Assembly (NCBI RefSeq): GCF_014042355.1
Contig: NZ_JACEZU010000001.1
Span: 1 to 64,000 of the forward strand
Source of the DNA: Rugamonas apoptosis
GTDB taxonomy: Bacteria > Pseudomonadota > Gammaproteobacteria > Burkholderiales > Burkholderiaceae_D
Length of the DNA stretch: 64,000 nt
Reading direction: 5' to 3'
The position numbers and the translations under genes are program-made. The notes beneath the pieces are model-generated. The model was not told the origin of the DNA, made no database searches, and saw only the letters and a list, made by a program, of their open reading frames with translations. The first letter of the stretch is position 1. Every line of letters starts with the position of its first letter. Below, one piece after another: positions 52,337 to 60,209 of this stretch.

Positions 52337-52828
52337 TCAGGCGTGCTTGCCCACTTCGATCAGGCGCGAGCGCATCATGTCGGTGGCGGCCGGCCCCGGC
52401 GCGAACATATAGTCCTCATCGTTGATGGCCAGGCCGCTGTTGGCATCCACCAATACCTGATCGGCCGGCTTGCCCGTCTCGCGGCTCACCACCAGCAGGC
52501 TGGCCCCTTCCGGCGCCAGATGGTCGTTGCCCCAGGCGATGAAGGCCAGCAGCACCGGTTTGAAGTCGCGTCCCGCCTTGGTCAGCACATACTCATAGCG
52601 CGGCGGACGGGCGCTGTACTGGCGCCGCTCCATCAAACCGCCTTCCACCAGGCCGGCCAGGCGGCGCGTGAGCATATTGGGCGCGATCTTCAAGCTCTTC
52701 TCGAATTCGTCGAAGCGCGTCATGCCGTAGAACGCGTCGCGCAGGATCAGAATGCTCCACCACTCGCCCACCTTACCCAGGCTGCGGGCGATGGGGCAAG
52801 GCATGCGGCCAAAATCAGTATGTTTCAT
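52337..52828 (-). CDS. HxlR-family transcriptional regulator
   Basis: 163 residues from ATG 52828 (GGAGTCC upstream). Winged helix-turn-helix with the family CPIARSLGKVGEWWSILILR start; Cys11 corresponds to the redox cysteine of HypR/QorR-type members. The wing is RRQYSARPPRYEYVLTKAGR. The C-terminal 60 residues after the DNA-binding part are longer than in most HxlR proteins (about 110 residues) and may form an added dimer or ligand domain. Target genes are not evident; it ends 17 bases from the anti-sigma stop. Confidence 0.88.
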   Translation of the reverse strand: MKHTDFGRMPCPIARSLGKVGEWWSILILRDAFYGMTRFDEFEKSLKIAPNMLTRRLAGLVEGGLMERRQYSARPPRYEYVLTKAGRDFKPVLLAFIAWGNDHLAPEGASLLVVSRETGKPADQVLVDANSGLAINDEDYMFAPGPAATDMMRSRLIEVGKHA

Positions 52829-53045
52829 AATGGACTCCGTAGCAGGTTTGGTCGAAGTGAGAATGACTGGGGTTGCGCTGTGCCGCGCCACGATTCCATT
52901 ATTGGCCTTTCACCAAAACCATGCTTTTGCTGCAAGCGAGGACACGTTTGCGGGCGGAGAAAACTATTAAATTTTTTAGAAAGATAGGCATAATAAGCAA
53001 CACCACATGATAGTGACTGATTCGCCAGGCACCTGACCACCACCC

Positions 53046-53837
53046 ATGCAACCAACCAGTGCCCCGCCCATGCGCAACATACTCGTCGTGGATGACTCCG
53101 CGTTCGAGCAGCGCATGCTGATGGACTTGCTCAGCGAGCAGCCCTATCGGATCTCGGTCGCCTTCAACGGCCTGCAAGGCTATCAGCTGGCCCTGGCCAA
53201 CCAGCCCGACCTGATCCTGCTGGACGTGCGCATGCCCAATATGGATGGCTACACGGCGTGCCGCCTGCTCAAGGCCAATCCCGCCACCTACAACATTCCC
53301 ATCATCTTCCTGAGCGGCGCCGGCGCCGACGAGGAGCGCATCATGGGCTTGTCGATCGGCGGCGTCGATTATGTCTCCAAGCCATTCTCGCCCGGGGAAC
53401 TGGCGGCCCGCATCCAGGTCCATTTGAACCTGGCCCGGCGCAACAATGCACCGGCCATCGTGCTGGAACCGGCCAGCGGCGCGTCCACCCTGCCGGCCGA
53501 TCCCGACGCCGTGCTGGTGGCCGCCGCCCAGCGCCTGATCGGCGACAACCTGGCCGACGTGCCGGGCCTGGCGGAGATCGCGCGCAGCGTGGGCACCTAC
53601 CGGGAAAAACTGTCGCAAGCGTTCCGCAGCCAGACCGGCATGACCGTGTTCGCCTTCATCCGCGAGCAGCGGCTGCGCCGTGGCGAGCAACTGCTGAGCG
53701 AGTCCGACATGGACGTCCAGGACATCGCGTTGTTAATTGGCTTCAACAGCGCCGGCAATTTCGCCACCGCCTTCCGCGAACGCAACGGCGTCACGCCCAG
53801 CGCCTACCGGCAAACCATGCAGCAGAAAAAATCATGA
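53046..53837 (+). CDS. response regulator with AraC-type DNA-binding domain
   Basis: 263 residues. Receiver at 11-130 with Asp16-Asp17, phosphorylation Asp60 (LILLDVRMPNMDG) and Lys112. The C-terminal 100 residues are an AraC helix-turn-helix pair (LAEIARSVGTYREKLSQAFR and DIALLIGFNSAGNFATAFRE with VTPSAYR). The REC-AraC pairing is less common than REC-OmpR. No kinase gene is adjacent. It is coupled by ATGA to the SUI1 gene. Confidence 0.88.
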   Translation: MQPTSAPPMRNILVVDDSAFEQRMLMDLLSEQPYRISVAFNGLQGYQLALANQPDLILLDVRMPNMDGYTACRLLKANPATYNIPIIFLSGAGADEERIMGLSIGGVDYVSKPFSPGELAARIQVHLNLARRNNAPAIVLEPASGASTLPADPDAVLVAAAQRLIGDNLADVPGLAEIARSVGTYREKLSQAFRSQTGMTVFAFIREQRLRRGEQLLSESDMDVQDIALLIGFNSAGNFATAFRERNGVTPSAYRQTMQQKKS

Positions 53838-54196
53838 AATCACGTTCCACGGGTGGCCTGGTCTACTCTACCGACGGCGGCCGCATGTGCCCCGATTGCC
53901 GGCAACCGTTGACCGCCTGCAGCTGCAAGGCCAGCGCCAACGCCGCGCCCCAGGGGGACGGCGTGGTACGCGTGTCGCGCCAGACCAAGGGCCGGGGCGG
54001 CAAATGCGTCACCCTGGTCAAGGGCGTGGCGCTGGACGCCACCACCCTCGCCGCGCTGGGCAAGCAGTTGCGCACGGCGTGCGGCAGCGGCGGCACCGTC
54101 AAGGATGGGGTGATCGAAATCCAGGGCGACCATTGCGAGCTGGTCATGGCCACGCTGCAACAGCTCGGCCACCAGCCCAAGCGCGCCGGCGGCTGA
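53834..54196 (+). CDS. yciH: SUI1/YciH-type translation factor
   Basis: 120 residues. SUI1 core (RQTKGRGGKCVTLVKGVALD, then LRTACGSGGTVKDGVIEIQG and HCELVMATLQQLG) as in bacterial YciH and eIF1. An N-terminal zinc-ribbon-like part has Cys19, Cys22, Cys29 and Cys31. Such proteins bind the small ribosomal subunit and improve start-codon fidelity, at least in archaea and eukaryotes. Its start overlaps the REC-AraC stop (ATGA), so the regulator and the factor are co-translated, an unusual pairing. Confidence 0.85.
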   Translation: MKSRSTGGLVYSTDGGRMCPDCRQPLTACSCKASANAAPQGDGVVRVSRQTKGRGGKCVTLVKGVALDATTLAALGKQLRTACGSGGTVKDGVIEIQGDHCELVMATLQQLGHQPKRAGG

Positions 54197-54264
54197 GGGC
54201 GCGCTCAGACCCTCGTCACGGATCAGCCAAACTACAGTGCCGCAAGCGGACCGCGGCGGGTGGC

Positions 54265-55476
54265 TTAATTGTCGCGGCAGTCCGCCGGCAACAGTTTGGA
54301 CGGGATATCGTCGCTGCCGCAACGCCAGGCGACCCGCTTGTTGTCATCGATCCTGGGCGTGAAGGCGATCGAATTGCCGCGCAGGGCGGGATCGGCCGGG
54401 AACACCCGCACCACGCCATTGTCCGGATCGACGCGCACGTCCTGCACGGCATGGCCGGGATCGGCCAGCGCGAAGCCGGCCTGCTCCAGCGTGGCCGGGC
54501 CGCTGCCATTGGCGTAGAAAAAGTGCTCCACCTTGGCGCTGGCGTCGCGCCCCACGCTCACGGCCTGGGCCACGCGCGCCTTAGACGTGTAGTCCTGGTA
54601 AGCGGGTATGGCCACCGCCGCCAGCACCCCCACCACGGCCACCACGGAGATCAGCGCGCCGGCGCCGCCGGCGCCCAGGCGCGGGATGAACAGGGCCAGC
54701 ACGTAGGCCAGGCCGTTGCGGCCGGGCTGTTTGACTTCGCTGCCCTGCGCCAGGCTGCGCATCACGGCCATGCGCTTGACCAGCCAGGGGTAGTCGCTGA
54801 CCAGCTCATGGAACGACATCCAGAAACCGGACGTCTCCGCCGCCTGCGCCGAGTAGTGGGCCACGTTCATCTGGCGCCAGCGCTTGCCGCCGGCCGCCAG
54901 CGCGGCCAGGCCCAGTTGCGCGCTCTTGAGGTCGTCGCAAGCGTGGAAGCCGTGGCGGTCGCACGTGTATTCGCGTGCCCGCGCATAGGCCGCGCCCAGC
55001 AGCGGGATCACGGAGGCCGGCATCAGCAGCGCCGACCAGCGCAGGTGGTTGCGCTTGATGTGGCCCAGTTCATGGCCGATGTAGAAGTTGATCGCGTCCG
55101 GCTTGGACTCCAGCGCGTCGACCACATCCGAATACAGCACGATGAAATTGGTGCCCAGGAAGCGGGTGGCGAAAGCGTTGAACGCGCCGCCCATCTGCAG
55201 CAGGTAGGCGTCCGGCACCTGCTCCAGTCCCAGCCGCTGGCAGGACTGGTCGATGCGCTCCTTCAAGTCCGGGAACTGCTGCCAGGTGATCTTGACGGCC
55301 GTGCCCTTCAGGTAGGAAATCAGGGCCGACTGCGCGAAGCAGTAGGCGACAAAGAACAACAGCAAATACACCAGCGCCACCCCGACCGTGCCGACGATGA
55401 GCCCGAGCCAGATCAGCAGCGAGATGGCCAGCATCCAGCCAAACAGGGTTCTCTCGTTTTTGTAGATCAGTTCCAT
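54265..55476 (-). CDS. M48 metallopeptidase fused to a pilin-like C-terminal domain
   Basis: 403 residues. Two or three membrane helices at 11-55, then the M48 catalytic site HELGH (135-139) with third ligand Glu169 (ARAREYTCDRHG), so an active zinc protease. After residue 265 comes a type IV pilin-like helix (VAVVGVLAAVAIPAYQDYTS, up to about 300) and a pilin-like globular region with a Cys pair (CGSDD...CRDN). The prepilin leader is not functional: the position of pilin Glu5 is Ala and there is no GFTLIE. A fusion of protease and pilin module is unusual, and the domain may serve as an assembly or membrane-binding part. Confidence 0.83.
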   Translation of the reverse strand: MELIYKNERTLFGWMLAISLLIWLGLIVGTVGVALVYLLLFFVAYCFAQSALISYLKGTAVKITWQQFPDLKERIDQSCQRLGLEQVPDAYLLQMGGAFNAFATRFLGTNFIVLYSDVVDALESKPDAINFYIGHELGHIKRNHLRWSALLMPASVIPLLGAAYARAREYTCDRHGFHACDDLKSAQLGLAALAAGGKRWRQMNVAHYSAQAAETSGFWMSFHELVSDYPWLVKRMAVMRSLAQGSEVKQPGRNGLAYVLALFIPRLGAGGAGALISVVAVVGVLAAVAIPAYQDYTSKARVAQAVSVGRDASAKVEHFFYANGSGPATLEQAGFALADPGHAVQDVRVDPDNGVVRVFPADPALRGNSIAFTPRIDDNKRVAWRCGSDDIPSKLLPADCRDN

Positions 55477-55625
55477 GGCGCGCTTTGAAAAGTTTCCGTG
55501 CGGCTATTTTAATTGATGATTTACGAAAAAAACAACTGTTTTTGCTAACTTTCGTACCAAGAGGAAAAAGCGGCGATGCTGTATGATTTTGCTGTTACCC
55601 GCCTTCCAACTTATTCGAACCCATC

Positions 55626-56684
55626 ATGAGCCGTTTCTGGAGTCCCGTCGTCCACAGCCTCACCCCCTACACGCCTGGCGAACAGGTCAAGTTGCCCGAC
55701 CTCGTCAAGCTCAACACCAACGAAAATCCGTATGGCCCCTCGCCCAAGGCCGTGGCCGCCATGCAACAAGCCGTGGGCGACCAGCTGCGCCTGTATCCCG
55801 ACCCGAACGGCACCGCGCTCAAGGACGCCCTGGCCCAGTACCACGGCCTGGCGCGCGCGCAGATTTTCGTCGGCAACAGCTCGGACGAAGTGCTGGCCCA
55901 CACCTTCCACGCCCTGCTCAAGCATGACTTGCCGTTGCTGTGCCCGGACATCAGCTACAGCTTCTACCCCACTTATTGCAGCCTGTACGGCATCGATTAC
56001 CGCGCCGTGCCGCTCAACGCACGCTTCGAGATCGACGTCGACGATTACGCCCAGCCGTGCGGCGCCATCATCCTGGCCAATCCCAACGCCCCCACCGGCT
56101 GCACGCTGAGCCTGGCGCAGATCGAACGCCTGCTGGCCGCCCACCGCGACCAGGTGGTGGTGATCGACGAAGCCTATGTGGACTTCGGCGCCGACAGCGC
56201 CATCACCCTGCTGGACCGTTACGACAACCTGCTGGTGGTCCAGACCTTCTCCAAGTCGCGCTCGCTGGCCGGCTTGCGGGTCGGCTTCGCGGCCGGCCAT
56301 CCGGACCTGATCGCCGGCCTGGAGCGGGTCAAGAACAGCTTCAACTGCTACCCGCTGGGCCAGGTGGCGCTGGCCGGCGCCGTGGCCGCGCTGGAAGACC
56401 GGGCCTGGTTCGAGCAGACGCGCACGGCCATCATGGCCACCCGCGCCCGCCTGACGGCGCAACTGGCCGCGCTCGGCTTCGACGTGCTGCCCTCATCCAC
56501 CAACTTCGTGTTCGCCCGCCACCCGCGACATGACGGTGCGCAACTGGCGGCCGGCCTGCGCGAACAGGGCATCCTCGTGCGCCACTTCCGCCAGCCCCGC
56601 ATCGACCAGTTCCTGCGCATTTCCATCGGCACCGACGACGAATGCGCGCGCCTGGTGGCCGCGCTGACCCAGCTGACCGCCTGA
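55626..56684 (+). CDS. hisC: histidinol-phosphate aminotransferase
   Basis: 352 residues. Class-I/II aminotransferase with conserved [14 protein letters not shown], the substrate-binding [16 protein letters not shown] and the PLP-binding Lys210 in [11 protein letters not shown]. It transfers the amino group from glutamate to imidazole-acetol phosphate in histidine synthesis. Other his genes are not adjacent, so this is a stand-alone copy. No strong ribosome-binding site is seen before ATG 55626. Confidence 0.9.
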   Translation: MSRFWSPVVHSLTPYTPGEQVKLPDLVKLNTNENPYGPSPKAVAAMQQAVGDQLRLYPDPNGTALKDALAQYHGLARAQIFVGNSSDEVLAHTFHALLKHDLPLLCPDISYSFYPTYCSLYGIDYRAVPLNARFEIDVDDYAQPCGAIILANPNAPTGCTLSLAQIERLLAAHRDQVVVIDEAYVDFGADSAITLLDRYDNLLVVQTFSKSRSLAGLRVGFAAGHPDLIAGLERVKNSFNCYPLGQVALAGAVAALEDRAWFEQTRTAIMATRARLTAQLAALGFDVLPSSTNFVFARHPRHDGAQLAAGLREQGILVRHFRQPRIDQFLRISIGTDDECARLVAALTQLTA

Positions 56685-56974
56685 GCGCCGCCCGGCGCCC
56701 GGCCGCCTTTTCCGCCCTTCCCGCCCTGAACGGTGGGGGCGGCCGCATGGGCCGCGGCTGCACTCCGCCGTAAAAATGATGACAAATGTCAAATGCAAAT
56801 TTACAACTGTTCTAGAAATACCACGTTGATAATAAGAAATATGTAATTGACAAGAGAATGACGGTATGATCGGGACCTCCGGACAGTCCCGGCCAGATCG
56901 CCTCCCGCGCCCCGGCGCGGCGGCGGGCAACGCGGGACGGTCGTCGCACCTTTTTACGACAGAAAGTGCCCGCT
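56685..56974. other. spacer between hisC and the PEP-CTERM gene
   Basis: About 290 bases without a credible gene. AT-rich between 56775 and 56870. A small inverted repeat CGGGAC (56871-56876) / GTCCCG (56886-56891) lies in the likely leader of the PEP-CTERM gene. No convincing -35/-10 pair was found. Confidence 0.3.
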
Positions 56975-57577
56975 ATGCCTACCTTCCGTTCCGCCCTCGC
57001 CAGCCTGGCGCTCATCGTGGCCGCGCCGGCCGCGCTGGCCAGCAATCTTGTCAGCAACGGTAATTTCGAGAGCGCCGACCACAGCATGTGGCTGCAGTCG
57101 GGCGACACGTCGGCCCAGTATTTCAGCGGCGACTTCAGCGGCTCGCCCCTGTCCAATTCCGCCAACACGGTGTTCGCCGATGGCGCCTATCCCGGCCTGG
57201 GCTACCTGGGCCAGAACATCGCCACCCTGGCTGGCGCCAAATACACGCTGGCGTTCGACCTGCAGCGCATCGACACGAGCGGTGGCAGCCTCGCCAACCC
57301 CATGAGCAATGAAGTGCTGGTCACGTTCGGCGGCCATACGGTATTCCACCAGACCAACACCAGCGGCGACTGGACCCATTACACGGTGAGCAACCTGACG
57401 GCCACCGGCGCGCACACGCTGCTGCAGTTTGGCGACAGCAACCACTACGATTACAACCAGCTCGACAACGTCTCGCTGGTGATGACGGCCGTGCCGGAGC
57501 CGGCCACCGCCTTCATGCTGATGGGCGGCCTGGTGTTGATGGCGGCACGCCGCTTCCGCCGTCCGCGCCCATTCTGA
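56975..57577 (+). CDS. exported protein with PEP-CTERM sorting signal
   Basis: 200 residues from ATG 56975 (a GTG at 56966 is possible). Signal peptide ending in APAALA. The N-terminal 150 residues are a beta-sandwich (LVSNGNFESADHSMWLQSGD, then GLGYLGQNIATLAGAKYTLA), typical of carbohydrate-binding-like folds in this class. The C-terminus is VPEPATAFMLMGGLVLMAAR followed by RFRRPRPF, a full PEP-CTERM motif for exosortase (EpsH-type) processing. Expected at the cell surface or in the exopolysaccharide matrix. The exosortase gene is not in the window. Confidence 0.88.
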   Translation: MPTFRSALASLALIVAAPAALASNLVSNGNFESADHSMWLQSGDTSAQYFSGDFSGSPLSNSANTVFADGAYPGLGYLGQNIATLAGAKYTLAFDLQRIDTSGGSLANPMSNEVLVTFGGHTVFHQTNTSGDWTHYTVSNLTATGAHTLLQFGDSNHYDYNQLDNVSLVMTAVPEPATAFMLMGGLVLMAARRFRRPRPF

Positions 57578-57674
57578 AGCAGATCCGGGCCGGCGCCTGA
57601 ACGCCGGCCTTCCCCATCAACGGCCCCTGCCGGCGCTCGGTGAGCGCGGCGCGGCGATCCACGAGGAGCGCGCA

Positions 57675-58175
57675 ATGTCGGAACCCTTTCTCGGCGAAAT
57701 AAAAATGACCGGCTTCGGCTTCGCGCCGCGCGGCTGGGCCTTCTGCAATGGCCAGCTGTTGTCCATCAGCCAAAACACGGCGCTGTTCAGCATCCTGGGT
57801 ACCACCTACGGCGGCGACGGCTGGGCCACCTTCGGCTTGCCGGACCTGCGCGGCCGCATGCCCGTGCACGGCGACACGCTCGGTGAGCGTGGCGGCGAAG
57901 CCCAGCATACGGTGACACTGGGCGAAATGCCCAGCCACAACCATGCCATGCTGGCCGCCACGACCGTCAGCCACGCGGCCGACCCCACGGGGCGCGTGCT
58001 CGGCTCGGTGGAGGCGGGCGCGCTCAACATCTACCACGCGGCCGACGGCACGGCCGCGCTGCACCAGAGCACCCTGAGCCAGGCCGGCGGCAGCCAGCCG
58101 CACAACAATATGCAACCGTACTGCGCCACCAATTTCATCATCGCGCTGCAGGGTATCTTCCCTTCACGCGATTGA
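57675..58175 (+). CDS. Tail-Collar domain protein 1
   Basis: 166 residues, start preceded by GAGGAG. Begins MSEPFLGEIKMTGFGFAPRG and carries the Tail Collar core (GWAFCNGQLLSISQNTALFS, ILGTTYGGDGWATFGLPDLR) found in phage short-tail-fibre proteins and in the microcystin-related MdpB family. The C-terminus ends with GGSQPHNNMQPYCATNFIIA. First of three tandem related genes, 24-30% apart by eye in the variable middle. No signal peptide is visible. See the operon entry in the findings. Confidence 0.85.
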   Translation: MSEPFLGEIKMTGFGFAPRGWAFCNGQLLSISQNTALFSILGTTYGGDGWATFGLPDLRGRMPVHGDTLGERGGEAQHTVTLGEMPSHNHAMLAATTVSHAADPTGRVLGSVEAGALNIYHAADGTAALHQSTLSQAGGSQPHNNMQPYCATNFIIALQGIFPSRD

Positions 58176-58199
58176 GCGCCCCAACCCAGGAGAGTATTC

Positions 58200-58739
58200 A
58201 TGGCTGAACCTTTTGTCGGCGAAATCCGCATGTTCGGGGGCAACTTCGCGCCCCAAGGGTGGGCTTTTTGCGACGGCAACCTCATGCCGATCTCGGAAAA
58301 TGAAGCGCTGTTCGCGCTGCTGGGCACCACCTACGGCGGCGATGGCGAGACCACCTTCGCCCTGCCCGACTTGCGTGGCCGGGTGCCCATCCACCAAGGC
58401 AGCCAGGACGGCAACAGCTATGTGCTGGGCCAGCAGGGTGGTAGCGAAGAAGTCACACTGATGCAGAACCAGGTGCCGGCCCACACCCACCTGGTGGGCG
58501 CCAGCGCCGCCGTGCCGCCGGCCACCGGCGCCGGCATCAACGTGACGAGTGGCGTGCCCTATGTGCCGGCTTCGCCCGGCGCCAAGCCCAAGCTGTACGC
58601 GGGCCCCGGCATGCCTGCCCCCATGTACCCGGGCGCCGTGGCGGCCAGCGGCGGCAGCCAACCGCACAACAATATGGCGCCCTTCCTGGGCGTCCATTTC
58701 ATCATTTCGCTGTTCGGTATTTTCCCGAGCCAAAGCTGA
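58200..58739 (+). CDS. Tail-Collar domain protein 2
   Basis: 179 residues, start preceded by AGGAGAG and 24 bases after the first copy. Same domain order: MAEPFVGEIRMFGGNFAPQG, then LLGTTYGGDGETTFALPDLR and QGSQDGNSYVLGQQGGSEEV. The variable insert is longer, rich in Ala/Pro/Gly (about residues 95-150). Ends GGSQPHNNMAPFLGVHFIIS. The three copies differ mainly in this insert, which is the likely recognition or receptor part. Confidence 0.85.
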   Translation: MAEPFVGEIRMFGGNFAPQGWAFCDGNLMPISENEALFALLGTTYGGDGETTFALPDLRGRVPIHQGSQDGNSYVLGQQGGSEEVTLMQNQVPAHTHLVGASAAVPPATGAGINVTSGVPYVPASPGAKPKLYAGPGMPAPMYPGAVAASGGSQPHNNMAPFLGVHFIISLFGIFPSQS

Positions 58740-58749
58740 GGAGCGCGTC

Positions 58750-59271
58750 ATGTCCGATCCATTCGTCGCCGAGATACGCATTTTCGCCGGCAATTTCCCG
58801 CCCCGGGGCTGGGCCATGTGCAATGGCCAGCTGATGCCGATCGCCCAGAACACCGCCCTGTTCTCGCTGCTGGGCACCACCTATGGCGGTGATGGCAGGT
58901 TCACCTTCGCCCTGCCCAACCTGCAACAGCGCGCGCCGCTGCACCCGGGCCAAGGCCCGGGCCTGAGCGAACGCCTGCTGGGCGAAATGGGCGGCGAAGC
59001 GTACCACACGCTGAACACGGCCGAACTGCCATCGCACCGCCACGCGCCGCAAGCGTCGGGCGCGCCGGCCGCCAGCGGCGCGGCCAACGGCGGCCTGCTG
59101 GCCAAGACCACCTGCCCCAGCCCGCCCTACCACGACGCGGCCGCGCTACAGCCGATGGCGCCGGGCGTGATCGGCAGCACCGGCGGTAACGCGGCGCACA
59201 ACAACCTCCAGCCCTACTTGAAACTCAACTTCATCATCGCGCTGTGGGGTATCTACCCGCCGCGCAGCTAA
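58750..59271 (+). CDS. Tail-Collar domain protein 3
   Basis: 173 residues, start 58750 preceded by GAGGAG, 10 bases after copy 2. MSDPFVAEIRIFAGNFPPRG, then LLGTTYGGDGRFTFALPNLQ. A variable insert with His and Pro (LPSHRHAPQASGAPAA; TTCPSPPYHDAAALQPMAPG). Ends GGNAAHNNLQPYLKLNFIIA. The GNAT gene starts 6 bases downstream. As for the other copies, no signal peptide, so export would need a dedicated route if they act outside the cell. Confidence 0.85.
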   Translation: MSDPFVAEIRIFAGNFPPRGWAMCNGQLMPIAQNTALFSLLGTTYGGDGRFTFALPNLQQRAPLHPGQGPGLSERLLGEMGGEAYHTLNTAELPSHRHAPQASGAPAASGAANGGLLAKTTCPSPPYHDAAALQPMAPGVIGSTGGNAAHNNLQPYLKLNFIIALWGIYPPRS

Positions 59272-59277
59272 GCCACC

Positions 59278-59799
59278 ATGGACATCGACCACGCCATCAC
59301 CTTGCGCCCACCCACCGAGGCCGACCTGCCGTTCCTGCAGGAGCTGTACGCCAGCACCCGCGCCGACCTGGCCCAGCTCGATTCGGAAACCACCCGGCAG
59401 CTGATCATGCGCATGCAGTTCGAAGCGCAGCAAAGCTGGTACCGGGCCCAGTATCCGCAAGCCGACGTCAACCTGATCCTGGCCAACGAGATGCCGGTGG
59501 GCAGGCTGTACGTGGCACGCGGCAGCGAGGAAATCCGCCTGATCGACATCTGCCTGCTGCCCGAATACCGGCGCCACGGCATCGGCGCCGCCCTGCTGCG
59601 CGAGCTGCAGGACGAAGGCGCGGCGACGGCGCTGCCGGTGCGCTTGCTGGTGGCGATGGACAATCCGGCCATCCACCTGTACCAGCGGCTGGGCTTCATG
59701 CCGGTCGACCTGCGCGGCATGCACCGCGCCATGGAATGGCAGGCCGCGCAGCAGGAGGCCGAGGCCGCCGTGCAGCGCGCCACCACTCACACTTCGTAA
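59278..59799 (+). CDS. GNAT-family N-acetyltransferase
   Basis: 173 residues. GNAT fold with the acetyl-CoA loop LPEYRRHGIGAALLRELQDE and the downstream NPAIHLYQRLGFMPV. It begins MDIDHAITLRPPTEADLPFL. Located between the third Tail-Collar gene and the DUF6916-type gene at 6 and 11 bases, so part of one operon. It may acetylate a product of that operon, but the substrate is unknown. Confidence 0.85.
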   Translation: MDIDHAITLRPPTEADLPFLQELYASTRADLAQLDSETTRQLIMRMQFEAQQSWYRAQYPQADVNLILANEMPVGRLYVARGSEEIRLIDICLLPEYRRHGIGAALLRELQDEGAATALPVRLLVAMDNPAIHLYQRLGFMPVDLRGMHRAMEWQAAQQEAEAAVQRATTHTS

Positions 59800-59810
59800 A
59801 GGACATCATT

Positions 59811-60203
59811 ATGGAACGGCGTACCTTCATCCTGGCCACCGGTGGCCTGCTTGGCGCCAGCGGCGCCGGCCATGCGGCCCCGCTGGCCGCCCTTGCCGTG
59901 CCGACGCTGGCGCCAGCCACCGCCTTGCGCGCGGCCAGCTTCGAACGCCTGGTCAACCAGACGTTCAACGTGTACGCCAGCCAGCGCGGCGTGGCCATGC
60001 AACTGGTGGCGGTGAAGCAGCAGCCGTCGGCCGCCGGCCACGAACAGTTCGGCCTGACTTTCAGCGGCGCCGGCGCCGGCCTGCCCAGCGGCACCTACAC
60101 GGTGGAGCACGCGGCCATCGGCCAGGTGCCCATGTATCTGGAGGCGACGGGCGCGGGCGCGCAAGGCGCCAGCTACCGCGCCGACTTCAACCTGCTGACC
60201 TGA
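59811..60203 (+). CDS. DUF6916-type exported small protein
   Basis: 130 residues, start preceded by AAAGGA. MERRTFILATGGLLGASGAG with a Tat-like ERRTF start and a signal sequence. The mature domain (about 40-130) is beta-rich: FERLVNQTFNVYASQRGVAM, FGLTFSGAG and YRADFNLLT. DUF6916 is of unknown function and usually found beside Tail-Collar proteins. It ends 6 bases from the converging receptor gene. Confidence 0.75.
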   Translation: MERRTFILATGGLLGASGAGHAAPLAALAVPTLAPATALRAASFERLVNQTFNVYASQRGVAMQLVAVKQQPSAAGHEQFGLTFSGAGAGLPSGTYTVEHAAIGQVPMYLEATGAGAQGASYRADFNLLT

Positions 60204-60209
60204 GGCCGC

